From: an uncultured Pseudomonas sp.
GTDB taxonomy: Bacteria; Pseudomonadota; Gammaproteobacteria; Pseudomonadales; Pseudomonadaceae
Reading direction: 5' to 3'
DNA length: 64,000 bases
NCBI RefSeq assembly: GCF_943846705.1
Contig: NZ_OX044366.1
Span: 496,001-560,000, forward strand
Below the pieces are notes generated by a model. That model had not been told where the DNA came from and made no database searches. It was given only the letters and a program-made list of their open reading frames with translations. Positions 1-8,744 of the stretch are shown in pieces; position 1 is the first letter of the stretch; the number at the start of each line of letters is the position of its first letter. Made by a program: the position numbers and the translations under genes.

Positions 1-483
1 GCTCCACACATCGGTCTTGGCCTGCGGGCTGTAGATCGCCAGGATGATCGCCGACAGCACGTTGTACGTAAGAATCACCACGCCGCCGAGCACCGCACCC
101 ACCGACAGCCCGTAATCGCCGTACATGCTGGTCGCCAGCGCCAAGCCGACAATGCCGTTATTGCCGCGAAAAGCGCCTTGGGTATACACGCCGCGATCGG
201 CCTCGGGGCAACGCAGAACCGACCAGCCCCACGCCAGCAGGAAGCAGCCCAGAGTGGCCAGGGCAAAATACAGCAGCAGTGCCGGCTGTAACGCGGTGCT
301 CAGGTCGGCCTTGATGATCCCCAGAAACAACAAGGTCGGCAGGGTGCCACGAAATACCAGCGTCGAAGCGGTGTTGATAAACGCCGCGTCAATCAGCGCA
401 AGGCGCTTGAGCACCACGCCGAGAAACAGCATGGAAAACACCGGAGCCGTAACGCTGATGGTTTGCTGGACAACGGCGAGCAT
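1..483 (-). CDS. AEC (auxin efflux carrier) family transporter, C-terminus cut off by window edge
   Basis: The minus-strand frame opens with ATG at 483 and stays open to base 1, giving 161 codons with no stop, so the C-terminal half lies outside the window. The translation begins MLAVVQQTISVTAPVFSMLF and forms hydrophobic segments, with a RGNNGIVGLALA stretch typical of the AEC permease family (auxin efflux carrier/malonate transporter). Members are inner-membrane carriers of about 300 residues with around ten helices; the substrate cannot be read from sequence. The gene points away from the rest of the window and is separated from roxR by about 350 bases. Family assignment is fairly firm; function is open. 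Confidence 0.8.
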   Translation of the reverse strand, partial: MLAVVQQTISVTAPVFSMLFLGVVLKRLALIDAAFINTASTLVFRGTLPTLLFLGIIKADLSTALQPALLLYFALATLGCFLLAWGWSVLRCPEADRGVYTQGAFRGNNGIVGLALATSMYGDYGLSVGAVLGGVVILTYNVLSAIILAIYSPQAKTDVWS

Positions 484-832
484 GGCAGCCCCTGGCAACT
501 ACTTAGATAGGGCGCTAATGATAGCAAGGCCGCCTCGCAAAAAGCTTTCAGCAACCTGTCAGGAGGGGAAAACGCCGGGAGCGATGTTTAACGTCGCACA
601 GCGACGGCCCGCAGGATGGCTGCCATGGATGGCCGGCGATAAAAATAATCTTTAGAGCCTGCTTACGCTCTCGCCGGTTAGATCCATGCAAGGCACTACG
701 TCAGTCACAGCCTGCGGCTGGTCAACACAGCGAGGAAGCGGACTGGGCTCGCTAAAGCGTGTCAGCCGCGAACGGCTTCCGGGCCTATTTTTACCCAGCA
801 TGGCCGCCACGCTGCAGATCCTAAGCAGGGGC
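484..832. other. Non-coding gap between the AEC gene and roxR
   Basis: 349 bases with no convincing gene. It must hold the promoter of the minus-strand AEC gene on its left side and the 3' end of the roxSR transcript on its right. A small inverted repeat (CTAAGC-AGGG-GCTTAG, 821-836) overlaps the roxR stop region but has no T-run, so I do not call it a terminator. I see no RNA gene. Confidence 0.5.
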
Positions 833-1393
833 TTAGCGCCGAACCGGGCGCTTCTGCAGCTTGCGCTGCAAGGTGCGTCGGTGCATGCCCAGAGCGCGGG
901 CCGTGGCGGAGATATTGCCTTCATGCTCGCTGAGGACGCGCTGGATATGCTCCCACTGCAGGCGGTCCACCGACATCGGGTTTTCCGGCACCAGGCTGTC
1001 CAAATCGGCATGCTGGGTCAGCAGCGCGGCCAGCACATCGTCGGCGTCGGCGGGCTTGCACAGGTAATTGCAGGCCCCGCGCTTGATCGCCTCCACGGCG
1101 GTGGCAATGCTCGAATAGCCGGTAAGAATCACCACACGCATTTCCGCGTCCAGCTCCAGCAGCTTGGGCAGCAGCACCAGGCCGGAGTCACCTTCCATTT
1201 TCAGGTCGACCACGGCGTAATCCGGCAGATCCTGCTCAGCCAGGGCCAGGCCTTCTTCGGCGGAACCGGCGGTGGAAACCCGCAAGCCACGACGACTCAT
1301 GGCGCGCGCCATAACGCGGGTGAAGGTGGGGTCGTCATCGACCAGCAGCAGGTGCGGTTGCTCCTCACCTTCAAACAGAACTTCGTCACTCAT
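833..1393 (-). CDS. roxR: RoxR, redox response regulator of the RegA/PrrA/ActR family
   Basis: A 186-residue response regulator. The receiver domain (about 12-130) has the acidic pocket LLLVDDD, the phospho-acceptor Asp63 in VVDLKMEGDSG and the switch lysine in NYLCKPADADD. A short linker leads to a Fis-type helix-turn-helix at the C-terminus (GNISATARALGMHRRTLQRK). This arrangement is typical of RegA/PrrA/RoxR, and the sequence is nearly identical to P. aeruginosa RoxR as I recall it. Together with RoxS it controls respiratory and cyanide-insensitive oxidase genes. The start at 1393 (MSDEV) lies 13 bases after the roxS stop; an upstream ATG at 1420 would overlap roxS by 14 bases and is less likely. 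Confidence 0.93.
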   Translation of the reverse strand: MSDEVLFEGEEQPHLLLVDDDPTFTRVMARAMSRRGLRVSTAGSAEEGLALAEQDLPDYAVVDLKMEGDSGLVLLPKLLELDAEMRVVILTGYSSIATAVEAIKRGACNYLCKPADADDVLAALLTQHADLDSLVPENPMSVDRLQWEHIQRVLSEHEGNISATARALGMHRRTLQRKLQKRPVRR

Positions 1394-1406
1394 ACTCAAT
1401 GCTTCC

Positions 1407-2660
1407 TTAGGCTCGGCCATAGGCGCGCGGCAACTTCAGCTCGGTGAGCGTGCCGCCTTCTTCGTGGTTATACAGTTTAACCGTGCCGCCGGCACGGGTG
1501 ACGCTGGCCTGACTGAGGAATAAGCCGAGGCCAAAACCCTTGCCCTTGGTGGTGAAGAACGGCCGCCCCAGCTGCTCGGCAATCGCCAGCGGTACGCCGT
1601 CGCCAAAATCGCGAATACTCAGACGCAGCCACTGGTGGTCCCAGTCCAGGCGAATATCCAGTTTGTCCGGGCAGGCATCGGCGGCGTTGTTCAGCAGGTT
1701 CAGCAGCGCCTGGGTCAGATCAGCCGGCGGCATCAAACGTGGTGGCGTGCCGCGCCCCAGGCACTGATAACGATAACTGGCTTCCGGGCGCATCAGGTGC
1801 CAGCGATTGAGGGCGGCCTCCAGCCACTCCACCGACGACAACTCGACCACAGCCTGGCGCCGATCCGCCTCGGCGGCGCGCACCAGATGCTGCAGGGTTT
1901 CTTTGCATAACTTGACCTGTTCCTGCAGCACCGCCAGGTCCTCCTGCAGGGTCGGCTCCTGGTGCTCGCGGCGCAGCTCCTTGATCAGCACACTCATGGT
2001 CGCCAAGGGGGTGCCCAGCTCATGCGCAGCACCGGCGGCCTGGGTGGCCACGGCGAGCAGCTGCTGGTCACGCAGGCCTTCCTCACGGCGCTCGGCGCGC
2101 AGCTCTTCCTGGTGGCGCAGCTCTTCGGCCATTTTCGCCACGAAGAAGGTAATCAAGCCGGCAGCCAGGGCGAAACTCAGCCACATGCCATAGATCAGCA
2201 GGCTTTCCCGTGGCCCCTGCGGTAAATCCAGCGGGTGCGACCAGATCAACAAAAAGGTGTAACCGCCCAACGCCAACCCCGACAGGGTGATGGTGTACAG
2301 CCAGGGCAGGATCGCTGCGGCAATGGTCAGCGGCACCAGGTAATAGGAGACAAAGGGGTTGGTCGAGCCACCCGAGTAATACAACAACAGGCTGTGGATG
2401 ATCAGGTCGCAGGCCAGTTGCACGGCGTACTCCTGCTCAGTCACCGGCCACGGCCCGCGCAGGCGCAGCGCTGTCAGCAGGCACAGCACCAGGGAAACCC
2501 CGAGGGTGACGCTCAGCTCCAGCCAGGGCAGCGGCAACGCCCCGGACTTGTAGGCCAGGCCCACTGAACCGGCCTGCGCGGCCAGCACCAGAATGCGGAT
2601 CAAGGTCAGGCGCCAAAGGTTTTGCCGGCTCGCCGACAGTAGCTGCACAGGTGCGAGCAT
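1407..2660 (-). CDS. roxS: RoxS, membrane redox sensor histidine kinase (RegB/PrrB family)
   Basis: A 417-residue sensor kinase with about six N-terminal membrane helices (20-175). The GGSTNPF motif (about 97-103) matches the GGxxNPF signature through which RegB-type kinases sense the quinone pool. The phospho-acceptor His213 lies in AAHELGTPLA, and Cys252 in VKLCKETLQHL sits where RegB has its redox-active cysteine. The ATPase domain shows the N and G boxes (LLNLLNNAADA, GKGFGLGLFLSQA). The start at 2660 is chosen because GGGAG precedes ATG; the longer frame up to 2852 runs through the divergent promoter region. It is first in a two-gene operon with roxR. Confidence 0.92.
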   Translation of the reverse strand: MLAPVQLLSASRQNLWRLTLIRILVLAAQAGSVGLAYKSGALPLPWLELSVTLGVSLVLCLLTALRLRGPWPVTEQEYAVQLACDLIIHSLLLYYSGGSTNPFVSYYLVPLTIAAAILPWLYTITLSGLALGGYTFLLIWSHPLDLPQGPRESLLIYGMWLSFALAAGLITFFVAKMAEELRHQEELRAERREEGLRDQQLLAVATQAAGAAHELGTPLATMSVLIKELRREHQEPTLQEDLAVLQEQVKLCKETLQHLVRAAEADRRQAVVELSSVEWLEAALNRWHLMRPEASYRYQCLGRGTPPRLMPPADLTQALLNLLNNAADACPDKLDIRLDWDHQWLRLSIRDFGDGVPLAIAEQLGRPFFTTKGKGFGLGLFLSQASVTRAGGTVKLYNHEEGGTLTELKLPRAYGRA

Positions 2661-2866
2661 AGAATCTCCCAGATGCTCAAAGGTGCCCATCAGGTGGGCC
2701 GCAGAAGTATAACCAAGCGCCTGTGCAGCCAACTGCGGCAACACGCCGCAGCGGCAACACGCTGAGGAAAAAGTGGAACCCGAGTTAACCCGACCAGTCA
2801 GATAGCTACGTCTACCCTCAGGAAAGCCGCGCATAGCCCATGCGCCCATCACTCAAAGGAACCGTC

Positions 2867-3580
2867 ATGCTGCCATTGTCCCGCCTCGCCACCGCCCTAC
2901 TGCTGAGTGCCACTGCCCTGATAAGCGCTACGGCCATGGCCGACGACGCACGCTACAACCAGGTCGCGCTGCGCGCCGAGGTCAATCAGGAAATCGCCCA
3001 CGACCTGATGCACGTCACCCTCTACAGCGAAGCCCAAGACAGCGACCCGGCCGCCCTCGCCGCGCAAATCAGCAAGACCCTCAACGCCAGCATCGCTCAG
3101 GCGCGCAAGGTCAAAGGCGTCAGCGTCACCTCTGGCAGCCGTAACAGTTACCCGGTGTACGACGATAAGGGCCAGAAAATCACCGCCTGGCGCGAGCGCG
3201 CCGAATTGCGTTTGGAAAGCGCTAACTTCAGCGCCCTGTCCACGCTCACCGGAGAAATGCTGCAAACCCTGAAAATGGGCGGGATGAACTTCAGCATTGC
3301 CGACGACACCCGCAAGACCCACGAAGATGCGCTGCTCAAGGATGCCGTGGCCGCGTTCAAGGCGCGCGCCCAGCTTGCCACCGAAGCGCTGGGCGGCAGT
3401 GGCTACAAGCTGGTCAGCCTGAGCCTGAATACGGGCGGTTTCCAGCGTCCGATGCCGATGCGCATGGAAATGATGAAAGGTGCGGCGATGATGGATGCTG
3501 CAGTTACCCCCGAGATCGAAGCCGGCACCAGCCAGGTCAGCATCAACGCTGACGGGGTGATCGAAGTGCAGATGCCGTAA
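2867..3580 (+). CDS. SIMPL (DUF541) domain periplasmic protein
   Basis: 237 residues: a signal peptide (LLLSATALISATAMA, cleavage near residue 23-25) followed by a SIMPL/DUF541 domain. The family folds like a bacterial outer-membrane-channel-associated oligomer and its role is poorly known; some members are linked to oxidative stress or envelope integrity. The start at 2867 follows AAAGGA with good spacing; the upstream ATG at 2840 has no ribosome site. It is divergent from roxS and upstream of dppA, the same neighbourhood as in P. aeruginosa. Family is secure, function is not. Confidence 0.82.
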   Translation: MLPLSRLATALLLSATALISATAMADDARYNQVALRAEVNQEIAHDLMHVTLYSEAQDSDPAALAAQISKTLNASIAQARKVKGVSVTSGSRNSYPVYDDKGQKITAWRERAELRLESANFSALSTLTGEMLQTLKMGGMNFSIADDTRKTHEDALLKDAVAAFKARAQLATEALGGSGYKLVSLSLNTGGFQRPMPMRMEMMKGAAMMDAAVTPEIEAGTSQVSINADGVIEVQMP

Positions 3581-3600
3581 AAACTGCTACAAACAGAAGC

Positions 3601-3630
3601 AGCGCCGTTGTCCGACGATAGCGGCGCTTT
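3601..3630 (+). terminator. Likely terminator after the SIMPL gene
   Basis: Seven-base stem AGCGCCG (3601-3607) / CGGCGCT (3622-3628) 20 bases after the stop, followed only by a very short T-run, so moderate support. Confidence 0.45.
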
Positions 3631-3803
3631 GCCATGTGTTCCCCGCACAATTATAAAAATGCGACAACAACAGATAACTGCACCGCAAATCCTGCCTCTA
3701 CTGCAACATGCCGCTTGCCTGCGGCACACGCCCTGCATAGCTTCTCCCAAGGTCTCCACAAGAGCCCCCTCAGGATCACAACCACAATAACCATGAGGTC
3801 ACT

Positions 3804-5402
3804 ATGCGTAAGAACGCCGTCATCCAGGCTTTACTCGCCGCTGGGCTGATCGCCAGCACCCCGCTTGCCAGCGCCGCCAATAACCTGGTGTTCTGCTCCG
3901 AAGGCAGCCCAGCTGGGTTCGACCCGGGCCTGTACACCACCGGCACCGACTTCGATGCCGCAGCGGAAACCGTGTTCAACCGCTTGAGTCAGTTTGAGCG
4001 TGGCGGCACCGCAGTGATTCCTGGTCTCGCCGAGAAGTGGGACATCAGCGAAGACGGTCTGAACTACACCTTTCATCTACGCCCGGGCGTGAAGTTCCAT
4101 ACCACCGAGTACTTCACCCCAAGCCGCAGCTTCAACGCCGATGACGTGCTATTCACCTTCCAGCGCATGCTCGACAAGGATCACCCGTTCCGCAAAGCCT
4201 ACCCGACGGAGTTCCCCTATTTCACTGATATGGGTATGGACGCCAACATCGCCAAGATCGAAAAACTCGACGACATGACCGTCAAGTTCAGTCTTAACGA
4301 GGTCGACGCCGCCTTTATCCAGAACCTGGCCATGAGCTTCGCCTCGATTCAGTCCGCCGAATACGCCGATAGCCTGCTCAAGGCCGGCAAGGCCGCTGAC
4401 ATCAACCAGAAGCCGATCGGCACTGGTCCATTCGTATTCAGCCGTTACCAGAAAGATGCGGTGATCCGCTTCAAGGGCAACAAGGAATACTGGCAGCCGG
4501 ATGAGGTCAAGCTCGACAACCTGATCTTCGCCATCAACACCGACGCCTCGGTGCGCATGCAGAAGCTCAAAGCCGGCGAATGCCAGGTCACCCTGTTCCC
4601 CCGCCCGGCAGATTTGGATGCACTGCAGAAAGACCCGAACCTGAACATGCCGGAACAAGCTGGGTTCAACGTCGGCTATATCGCCTACAACGTCACTCAC
4701 CCGCCGTTCGATAAGCTCGAAGTGCGTCAGGCCATGGACATGGCGGTGAACAAGCAGGGCATCATCGACGCGGTGTACCAGAGCGCCGGCCAACTGGCGG
4801 TCAACGGCATGCCGCCGACCCAGTGGTCGTATAACCAGAGCATCAAGGACCCGGCCTACAACCCGGAAAAAGCCAAGGAACTGCTCAAGGCTGCCGGCAT
4901 CAAGGAAGGCACCGAAATCACCCTATGGGCCATGCCCGTGCAGCGCCCGTATAACCCTAACGCCAAGCTGATGGCCGAGATGCTGCAAAGCGACTGGGCC
5001 AAGGTCGGCATCAAGGCCAAGATCGTCAGCTACGAGTGGGGCGAGTACCTCAAACGCGCCAAGGCCGGCGAGCACGACGCCATGCTGATCGGCTGGAGCG
5101 GCGACAACGGTGACCCGGACAATTGGCTCGGCACCCTGTACGGCTGCGACGCAGTGGACGGCAACAACTTCTCCAAATGGTGCGATGCCGACTACAACAA
5201 GCTGGTAAAAGCCGCCAAGCGCGTGACCAACACCGCCGAGCGCACCGAGCTGTACAAGCAAGCCCAGGTGATTCTCAAACGTGAAGTACCGATCACCCCG
5301 ATCGCCCACTCCACGGTCTACCAGCCGATGAGCAAGAAGGTCGTGGACTTCAAGATCAGTCCGTTCGCGCTGAACTCGTTCTACGGCGTCGGCGTCAAGT
5401 AA
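3804..5402 (+). CDS. dppA: DppA-like periplasmic dipeptide-binding protein
   Basis: A 532-residue family 5 solute-binding protein (SBP_bac_5). It has a Sec signal peptide (cleavage after ASTPLASA, near residue 24) and the DppA-like mature start NNLVFCSEGSPAGFDP. The paired cysteines in TLYGCDAVDGNNFSKWC are typical of the dipeptide binders. It captures di- and possibly tripeptides for the DppBCDF permease encoded downstream. The start at 3804 follows GAGGT with four bases between. It is separated from dppB by 285 bases containing a strong hairpin, a common way of giving the binding protein more mRNA than the permease. Exact peptide specificity cannot be read, since Pseudomonas species carry several DppA paralogues. 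Confidence 0.92.
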   Translation: MRKNAVIQALLAAGLIASTPLASAANNLVFCSEGSPAGFDPGLYTTGTDFDAAAETVFNRLSQFERGGTAVIPGLAEKWDISEDGLNYTFHLRPGVKFHTTEYFTPSRSFNADDVLFTFQRMLDKDHPFRKAYPTEFPYFTDMGMDANIAKIEKLDDMTVKFSLNEVDAAFIQNLAMSFASIQSAEYADSLLKAGKAADINQKPIGTGPFVFSRYQKDAVIRFKGNKEYWQPDEVKLDNLIFAINTDASVRMQKLKAGECQVTLFPRPADLDALQKDPNLNMPEQAGFNVGYIAYNVTHPPFDKLEVRQAMDMAVNKQGIIDAVYQSAGQLAVNGMPPTQWSYNQSIKDPAYNPEKAKELLKAAGIKEGTEITLWAMPVQRPYNPNAKLMAEMLQSDWAKVGIKAKIVSYEWGEYLKRAKAGEHDAMLIGWSGDNGDPDNWLGTLYGCDAVDGNNFSKWCDADYNKLVKAAKRVTNTAERTELYKQAQVILKREVPITPIAHSTVYQPMSKKVVDFKISPFALNSFYGVGVK

Positions 5403-5419
5403 CAGCAGCCCTCAACCAT

Positions 5420-5452
5420 GCTGGCGAGCGGTTTATCCAACCACTCGCCAGC
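5420..5452 (+). terminator. Hairpin after dppA, likely mRNA-stabilising or partial terminator
   Basis: Perfect nine-base stem GCTGGCGAG / CTCGCCAGC with a 15-base loop, starting 18 bases after the dppA stop. There is no T-run, so it more likely protects the dppA 3' end or gives partial termination than full termination. The rest of the gap up to dppB shows no supported gene. Confidence 0.5.
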
Positions 5453-5687
5453 CGGACAACGGCAGCCTACCCGGCCACCGCTTGCACGCTGCGTATAACC
5501 CGAGGATTGCGTTAATGCCTGCACCTATCTGGCTACGTCCAACCGGCTGGCTCGCTGTTGCCTGCCGCGTCCTACCTGCAAAGCGCACGCTCGCCTGGCA
5601 CCCAAGTGCCGAGCCACACGCCGCCCTACAACAGCGCCAGGCCATGCAGCCCCGCGCACGCCTACCCTTGATGGAGCACTGACTCGC

Positions 5688-6698
5688 ATGCTGGCTTTTA
5701 TTGCTCGCCGCCTGGGGCTGCTGATCCCCACCTTTTTTGGCGTCACCCTGCTGACCTTCGCACTGATTCGTATGATCCCCGGCGATCCGGTAGAAGTAAT
5801 GATGGGCGAACGTCGCGTTGACCCGGTGATGCACGCCGAGGCCATGGAGCGCCTGGGCCTGAACAAACCGTTGTATGCCCAATATTTCGACTACCTCGGC
5901 CAGCTGGCTCAGGGCGACCTGGGTGAGTCGCTGCGCACCCGCACCAGCGTCTGGAGTGAATTCACCACCCTGTTTCCCGCCACCCTGGAGCTGGCTTTAG
6001 CTGCCCTGTTGTTCGCCGGCAGCCTGGGATTGATTGCCGGGGTGATCGCCGCCCTCAAGCGCGGCTCGTTGTTCGACCACGGGGTGATGGGCATCTCGCT
6101 GGCCGGCTATTCCATGCCGATTTTCTGGTGGGGCCTGCTGCTGATCATGTTCTTCTCCGTGTGGCTGGGCTGGACGCCAGTGTCCGGGCGCATCGACCTG
6201 CTCTACGACATCCCGCCCGTTACCGGCTTTATGTTGATCGACACCCTGCTGGCCGATGAACCCGGGGCGTTTGCCGACGCGCTGCACCACCTGATTCTGC
6301 CAGCCATTGTGCTTGGCACCATTCCCCTGGCGGTGATCGCGCGCATGACCCGCTCGGCCATGCTCGAAGTGCTGCGCGAGGATTATGTGCGCACTGCCCG
6401 CGCCAAAGGCCTGTCGCCAGCCCGCGTGGTGTTCGTGCATGGCCTGCGCAATGCGCTGATCCCGGTGCTCACGGTGTTCGGCCTGCAAATCGGCGCGCTG
6501 CTGGCCGGCGCGGTGCTGACCGAAACCATCTTCTCCTGGCCCGGCATCGGCAAATGGCTGATCGAGTCGATCGGCGCGCGCGACTACCCGGTGGTGCAGA
6601 ACGGCATTCTGCTGATCGCCTGCCTGGTGATCCTGGTCAACTTCGTGGTGGACATCCTCTATGGCCTGGCTAATCCACGCATTCGCCACCAACGCTGA
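5688..6698 (+). CDS. dppB: DppB, dipeptide ABC transporter permease
   Basis: 336 residues, an inner-membrane permease of the binding-protein-dependent type. It has the family N-terminus (MLAFIARRLGLLIPTFFGVTLLTFALIRMIPGDP, about residues 1-34) and the EAA loop near residues 225-250 (DYVRTARAKGLSPARVVFVH) that contacts the ATPases. It pairs with DppC to form the channel. A GGAG lies upstream of the ATG at 5688. It is followed by dppC after an unusually long 151-base gap holding a repeat. Confidence 0.93.
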   Translation: MLAFIARRLGLLIPTFFGVTLLTFALIRMIPGDPVEVMMGERRVDPVMHAEAMERLGLNKPLYAQYFDYLGQLAQGDLGESLRTRTSVWSEFTTLFPATLELALAALLFAGSLGLIAGVIAALKRGSLFDHGVMGISLAGYSMPIFWWGLLLIMFFSVWLGWTPVSGRIDLLYDIPPVTGFMLIDTLLADEPGAFADALHHLILPAIVLGTIPLAVIARMTRSAMLEVLREDYVRTARAKGLSPARVVFVHGLRNALIPVLTVFGLQIGALLAGAVLTETIFSWPGIGKWLIESIGARDYPVVQNGILLIACLVILVNFVVDILYGLANPRIRHQR

Positions 6699-6708
6699 GG
6701 ATCGACCA

Positions 6709-6849
6709 TGACCTGCTGCGCGTCGGCGATACCGCGTCAAAATCCATCTCGAGATGCTCATTGGCTAGAGCCAACTCCGCTCTCTCGACGATTTTTTCCT
6801 TGCCTCGCTCTAGCTCGCGAGGCCATGAAGCGATTTTCCGGAGCCAACC
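6709..6849. repeat. Palindromic intergenic repeat between dppB and dppC
   Basis: The gap holds a structured sequence: outer arms AAAATCCATCTCGAGA (6739-6754) and CTCTCGACGATTTT (6782-6795) pair imperfectly around a tight inner hairpin TTGGCT-AG-AGCCAA (6761-6774). It resembles a short palindromic element that recurs between genes in many Pseudomonas genomes; this is from memory and unverified. A second translation-start-like site (GAGGATCGACCATG, 6698-6711) sits just after dppB, as if the repeat had been inserted at the old dppC start. Confidence 0.5.
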
Positions 6850-7758
6850 ATGGCAACTGAATACACCACACCCCTCGACCAGAGCCTGCTCTACCCCTCG
6901 CCACTCAAAGAATTCTGGCAAGCCTTCGCCCATAACAAGGGCGCGGTCGCCGGGCTGTTGTTTATGCTCGTGCTGGTGATCTGCGCGCTGTTCGCGCCGT
7001 GGATTGCGCCGCACGACCCCAGCGAGCAATACCGCGACTTTATGCTCAACCCGCCGGCCTGGCTGGAGGGTGGCCAGGCGCAGTTTTTCCTCGGCACCGA
7101 CGAGGTCGGCCGCGACCTGCTCTCGCGGCTGATTCACGGCGCGCGACTGTCACTGCTGATCGGCCTGGCCTCAGTGCTGATGTCGCTGATCCCCGGCATC
7201 CTGCTGGGGCTGGTCGCGGGCTTCTATCCGCGCCTGCTCGGCCCGTCGATCATGCGCCTGATGGACATTATGCTGGCCCTGCCCTCACTGCTGCTGGCAG
7301 TGGCCATCGTCGCCATCCTCGGCCCCGGGCTGATCAACACCATCTTTGCCATCGCCATCGTCTCGCTACCGTCGTACGTGCGCCTGACCCGCGCCGCAGT
7401 GATGGGCGAACTGAACCGCGACTACGTCACCGCCTCGCGCCTGGCTGGCGCCAACCTGCCACGACTGATGTTTATCACCGTGCTGCCCAACTGCATGGCA
7501 CCGCTGATCGTGCAGGCCACCTTGAGTTTTTCCTCGGCAATTCTCGATGCCGCGGCCCTGGGCTTTCTCGGCCTCGGCGTGCAACCGCCAACACCTGAGT
7601 GGGGCACCATGCTGGCCTCGGCGCGCGACTACATCGAGCGCGCCTGGTGGGTGGTATCGCTGCCAGGGCTGACCATTCTGCTCAGCGTGCTGGCGATCAA
7701 TCTGATGGGCGACGGGCTGCGTGATGCACTCGACCCAAAACTCAAGAATGCGCAGTGA
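6850..7758 (+). CDS. dppC: DppC, dipeptide ABC transporter permease
   Basis: 302 residues, the second permease of the dipeptide importer. The N-terminal cytoplasmic stretch (FWQAFAHNKGAVAGLLFML) is followed by membrane segments, with the EAA loop near 200-220 (RDYVTASRLAGANLPRLMF) and the GLGVQPPTPEWGTMLASAR motif characteristic of DppC/OppC. GGAG lies six bases upstream of ATG 6850. It ends ten bases before dppD, so translation is probably coupled. Confidence 0.93.
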   Translation: MATEYTTPLDQSLLYPSPLKEFWQAFAHNKGAVAGLLFMLVLVICALFAPWIAPHDPSEQYRDFMLNPPAWLEGGQAQFFLGTDEVGRDLLSRLIHGARLSLLIGLASVLMSLIPGILLGLVAGFYPRLLGPSIMRLMDIMLALPSLLLAVAIVAILGPGLINTIFAIAIVSLPSYVRLTRAAVMGELNRDYVTASRLAGANLPRLMFITVLPNCMAPLIVQATLSFSSAILDAAALGFLGLGVQPPTPEWGTMLASARDYIERAWWVVSLPGLTILLSVLAINLMGDGLRDALDPKLKNAQ

Positions 7759-7768
7759 GGAACCCCGC

Positions 7769-8744
7769 ATGAGCCTATTGGATATTAACAACCTCAGCGT
7801 GCGCTTCGGCGACGCCACTGCCGTTCCCGTCGTCGATGGCCTCGATCTGTGCGTTGAAAAGGGCGAAGTGTTGGCGATTGTTGGCGAGTCCGGCTCGGGC
7901 AAATCGGTGACCATGCTGGCGCTGATGGGCCTGATCGACGCGCCCGGCATCGTCACGGCCGACAGCCTGCAGTTCGACGGCACCGACATGCTGCGCCTCA
8001 AGGGCCGCCAGCGTCGGCACATTGTCGGCAAGGACCTGTCGATGATTTTTCAGGACCCGATGACCGCCCTCAACCCGAGCTTTACCGTGGGCTTCCAGAT
8101 CGAGGAAGTGTTGCGCCAGCACCTGGGCCTCAAGGGCCAGGCCGCCCGCGAGCGCGCCCTACAGTTGCTCGATCGGGTGGAAATCCCCGCCGCCGCCAGC
8201 CGCTTGAATACCTACCCGCACCAGCTCTCCGGCGGCATGAGCCAACGGGTGGCGATTGCCATGGCGATTGCCGCCGAGCCCAAGCTGTTGATCGCCGACG
8301 AGCCGACCACCGCGCTGGACGTGACCATTCAGGCGCAGATCATGGAGCTGCTGGTCAGCCTGCAGCGCGAACGGGATATGGGCCTGGTGCTGATTACCCA
8401 CGACCTGGCCGTGGTCGCTGAAACCGCGCAACGGGTCTGCGTGATGTACGCCGGGCAAGCGGTGGAGATCGGCCACGTGCCGCAACTGTTCAACGCCCCA
8501 ACGCACCCCTATACCGAAGCGCTGCTCAAGGCGATCCCCGAGCACAGCCAAGGCCAACGCCGCCTGACCACCCTGCCCGGCATCGTCCCAGGTCGCTACG
8601 ACCGCCCGGCAGGCTGCCTGCTGTCACCCCCGCTGCCCCTACGCCCAACCCCGTTGTCGCGAACAGCGGCCAAGCCTGGATAGCCATGCACGCGGCGCTG
8701 TGCGCTGCTTTTATCCGCTCAACCTGACTGCGGAGGTGGCCTGA
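7769..8744 (+). pseudogene. dppD: dppD, dipeptide ABC transporter ATPase with C-terminal frameshift
   Basis: The ATPase core is intact: Walker A GESGSGKS, Q loop, signature LSGGMSQRVAIAMA, Walker B LLIADEPTTALD and H loop LITHDLAV. As written the frame stops at 8683 (304 codons), ending in a proline- and arginine-rich tail unlike the family. Removing one C from the C5 run at 8627-8631 restores RCPYAQPRCR followed by CFYPLNLTAEVA. That frame stops at 8742-8744, overlapping the dppF ATG by one base, as expected in this operon. The lost tail is the OligoHPY region, whose cysteines bind an iron-sulfur cluster in some DppD proteins. Either a one-base sequencing insertion or a real mutation. Start 7769 follows a GAGGA sequence. 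Confidence 0.85.

Noticed and set aside
5482..5682. 66-codon frame between dppA and dppB
   Set aside because: No ribosome site or family resemblance, and biased composition typical of non-coding GC-rich DNA.
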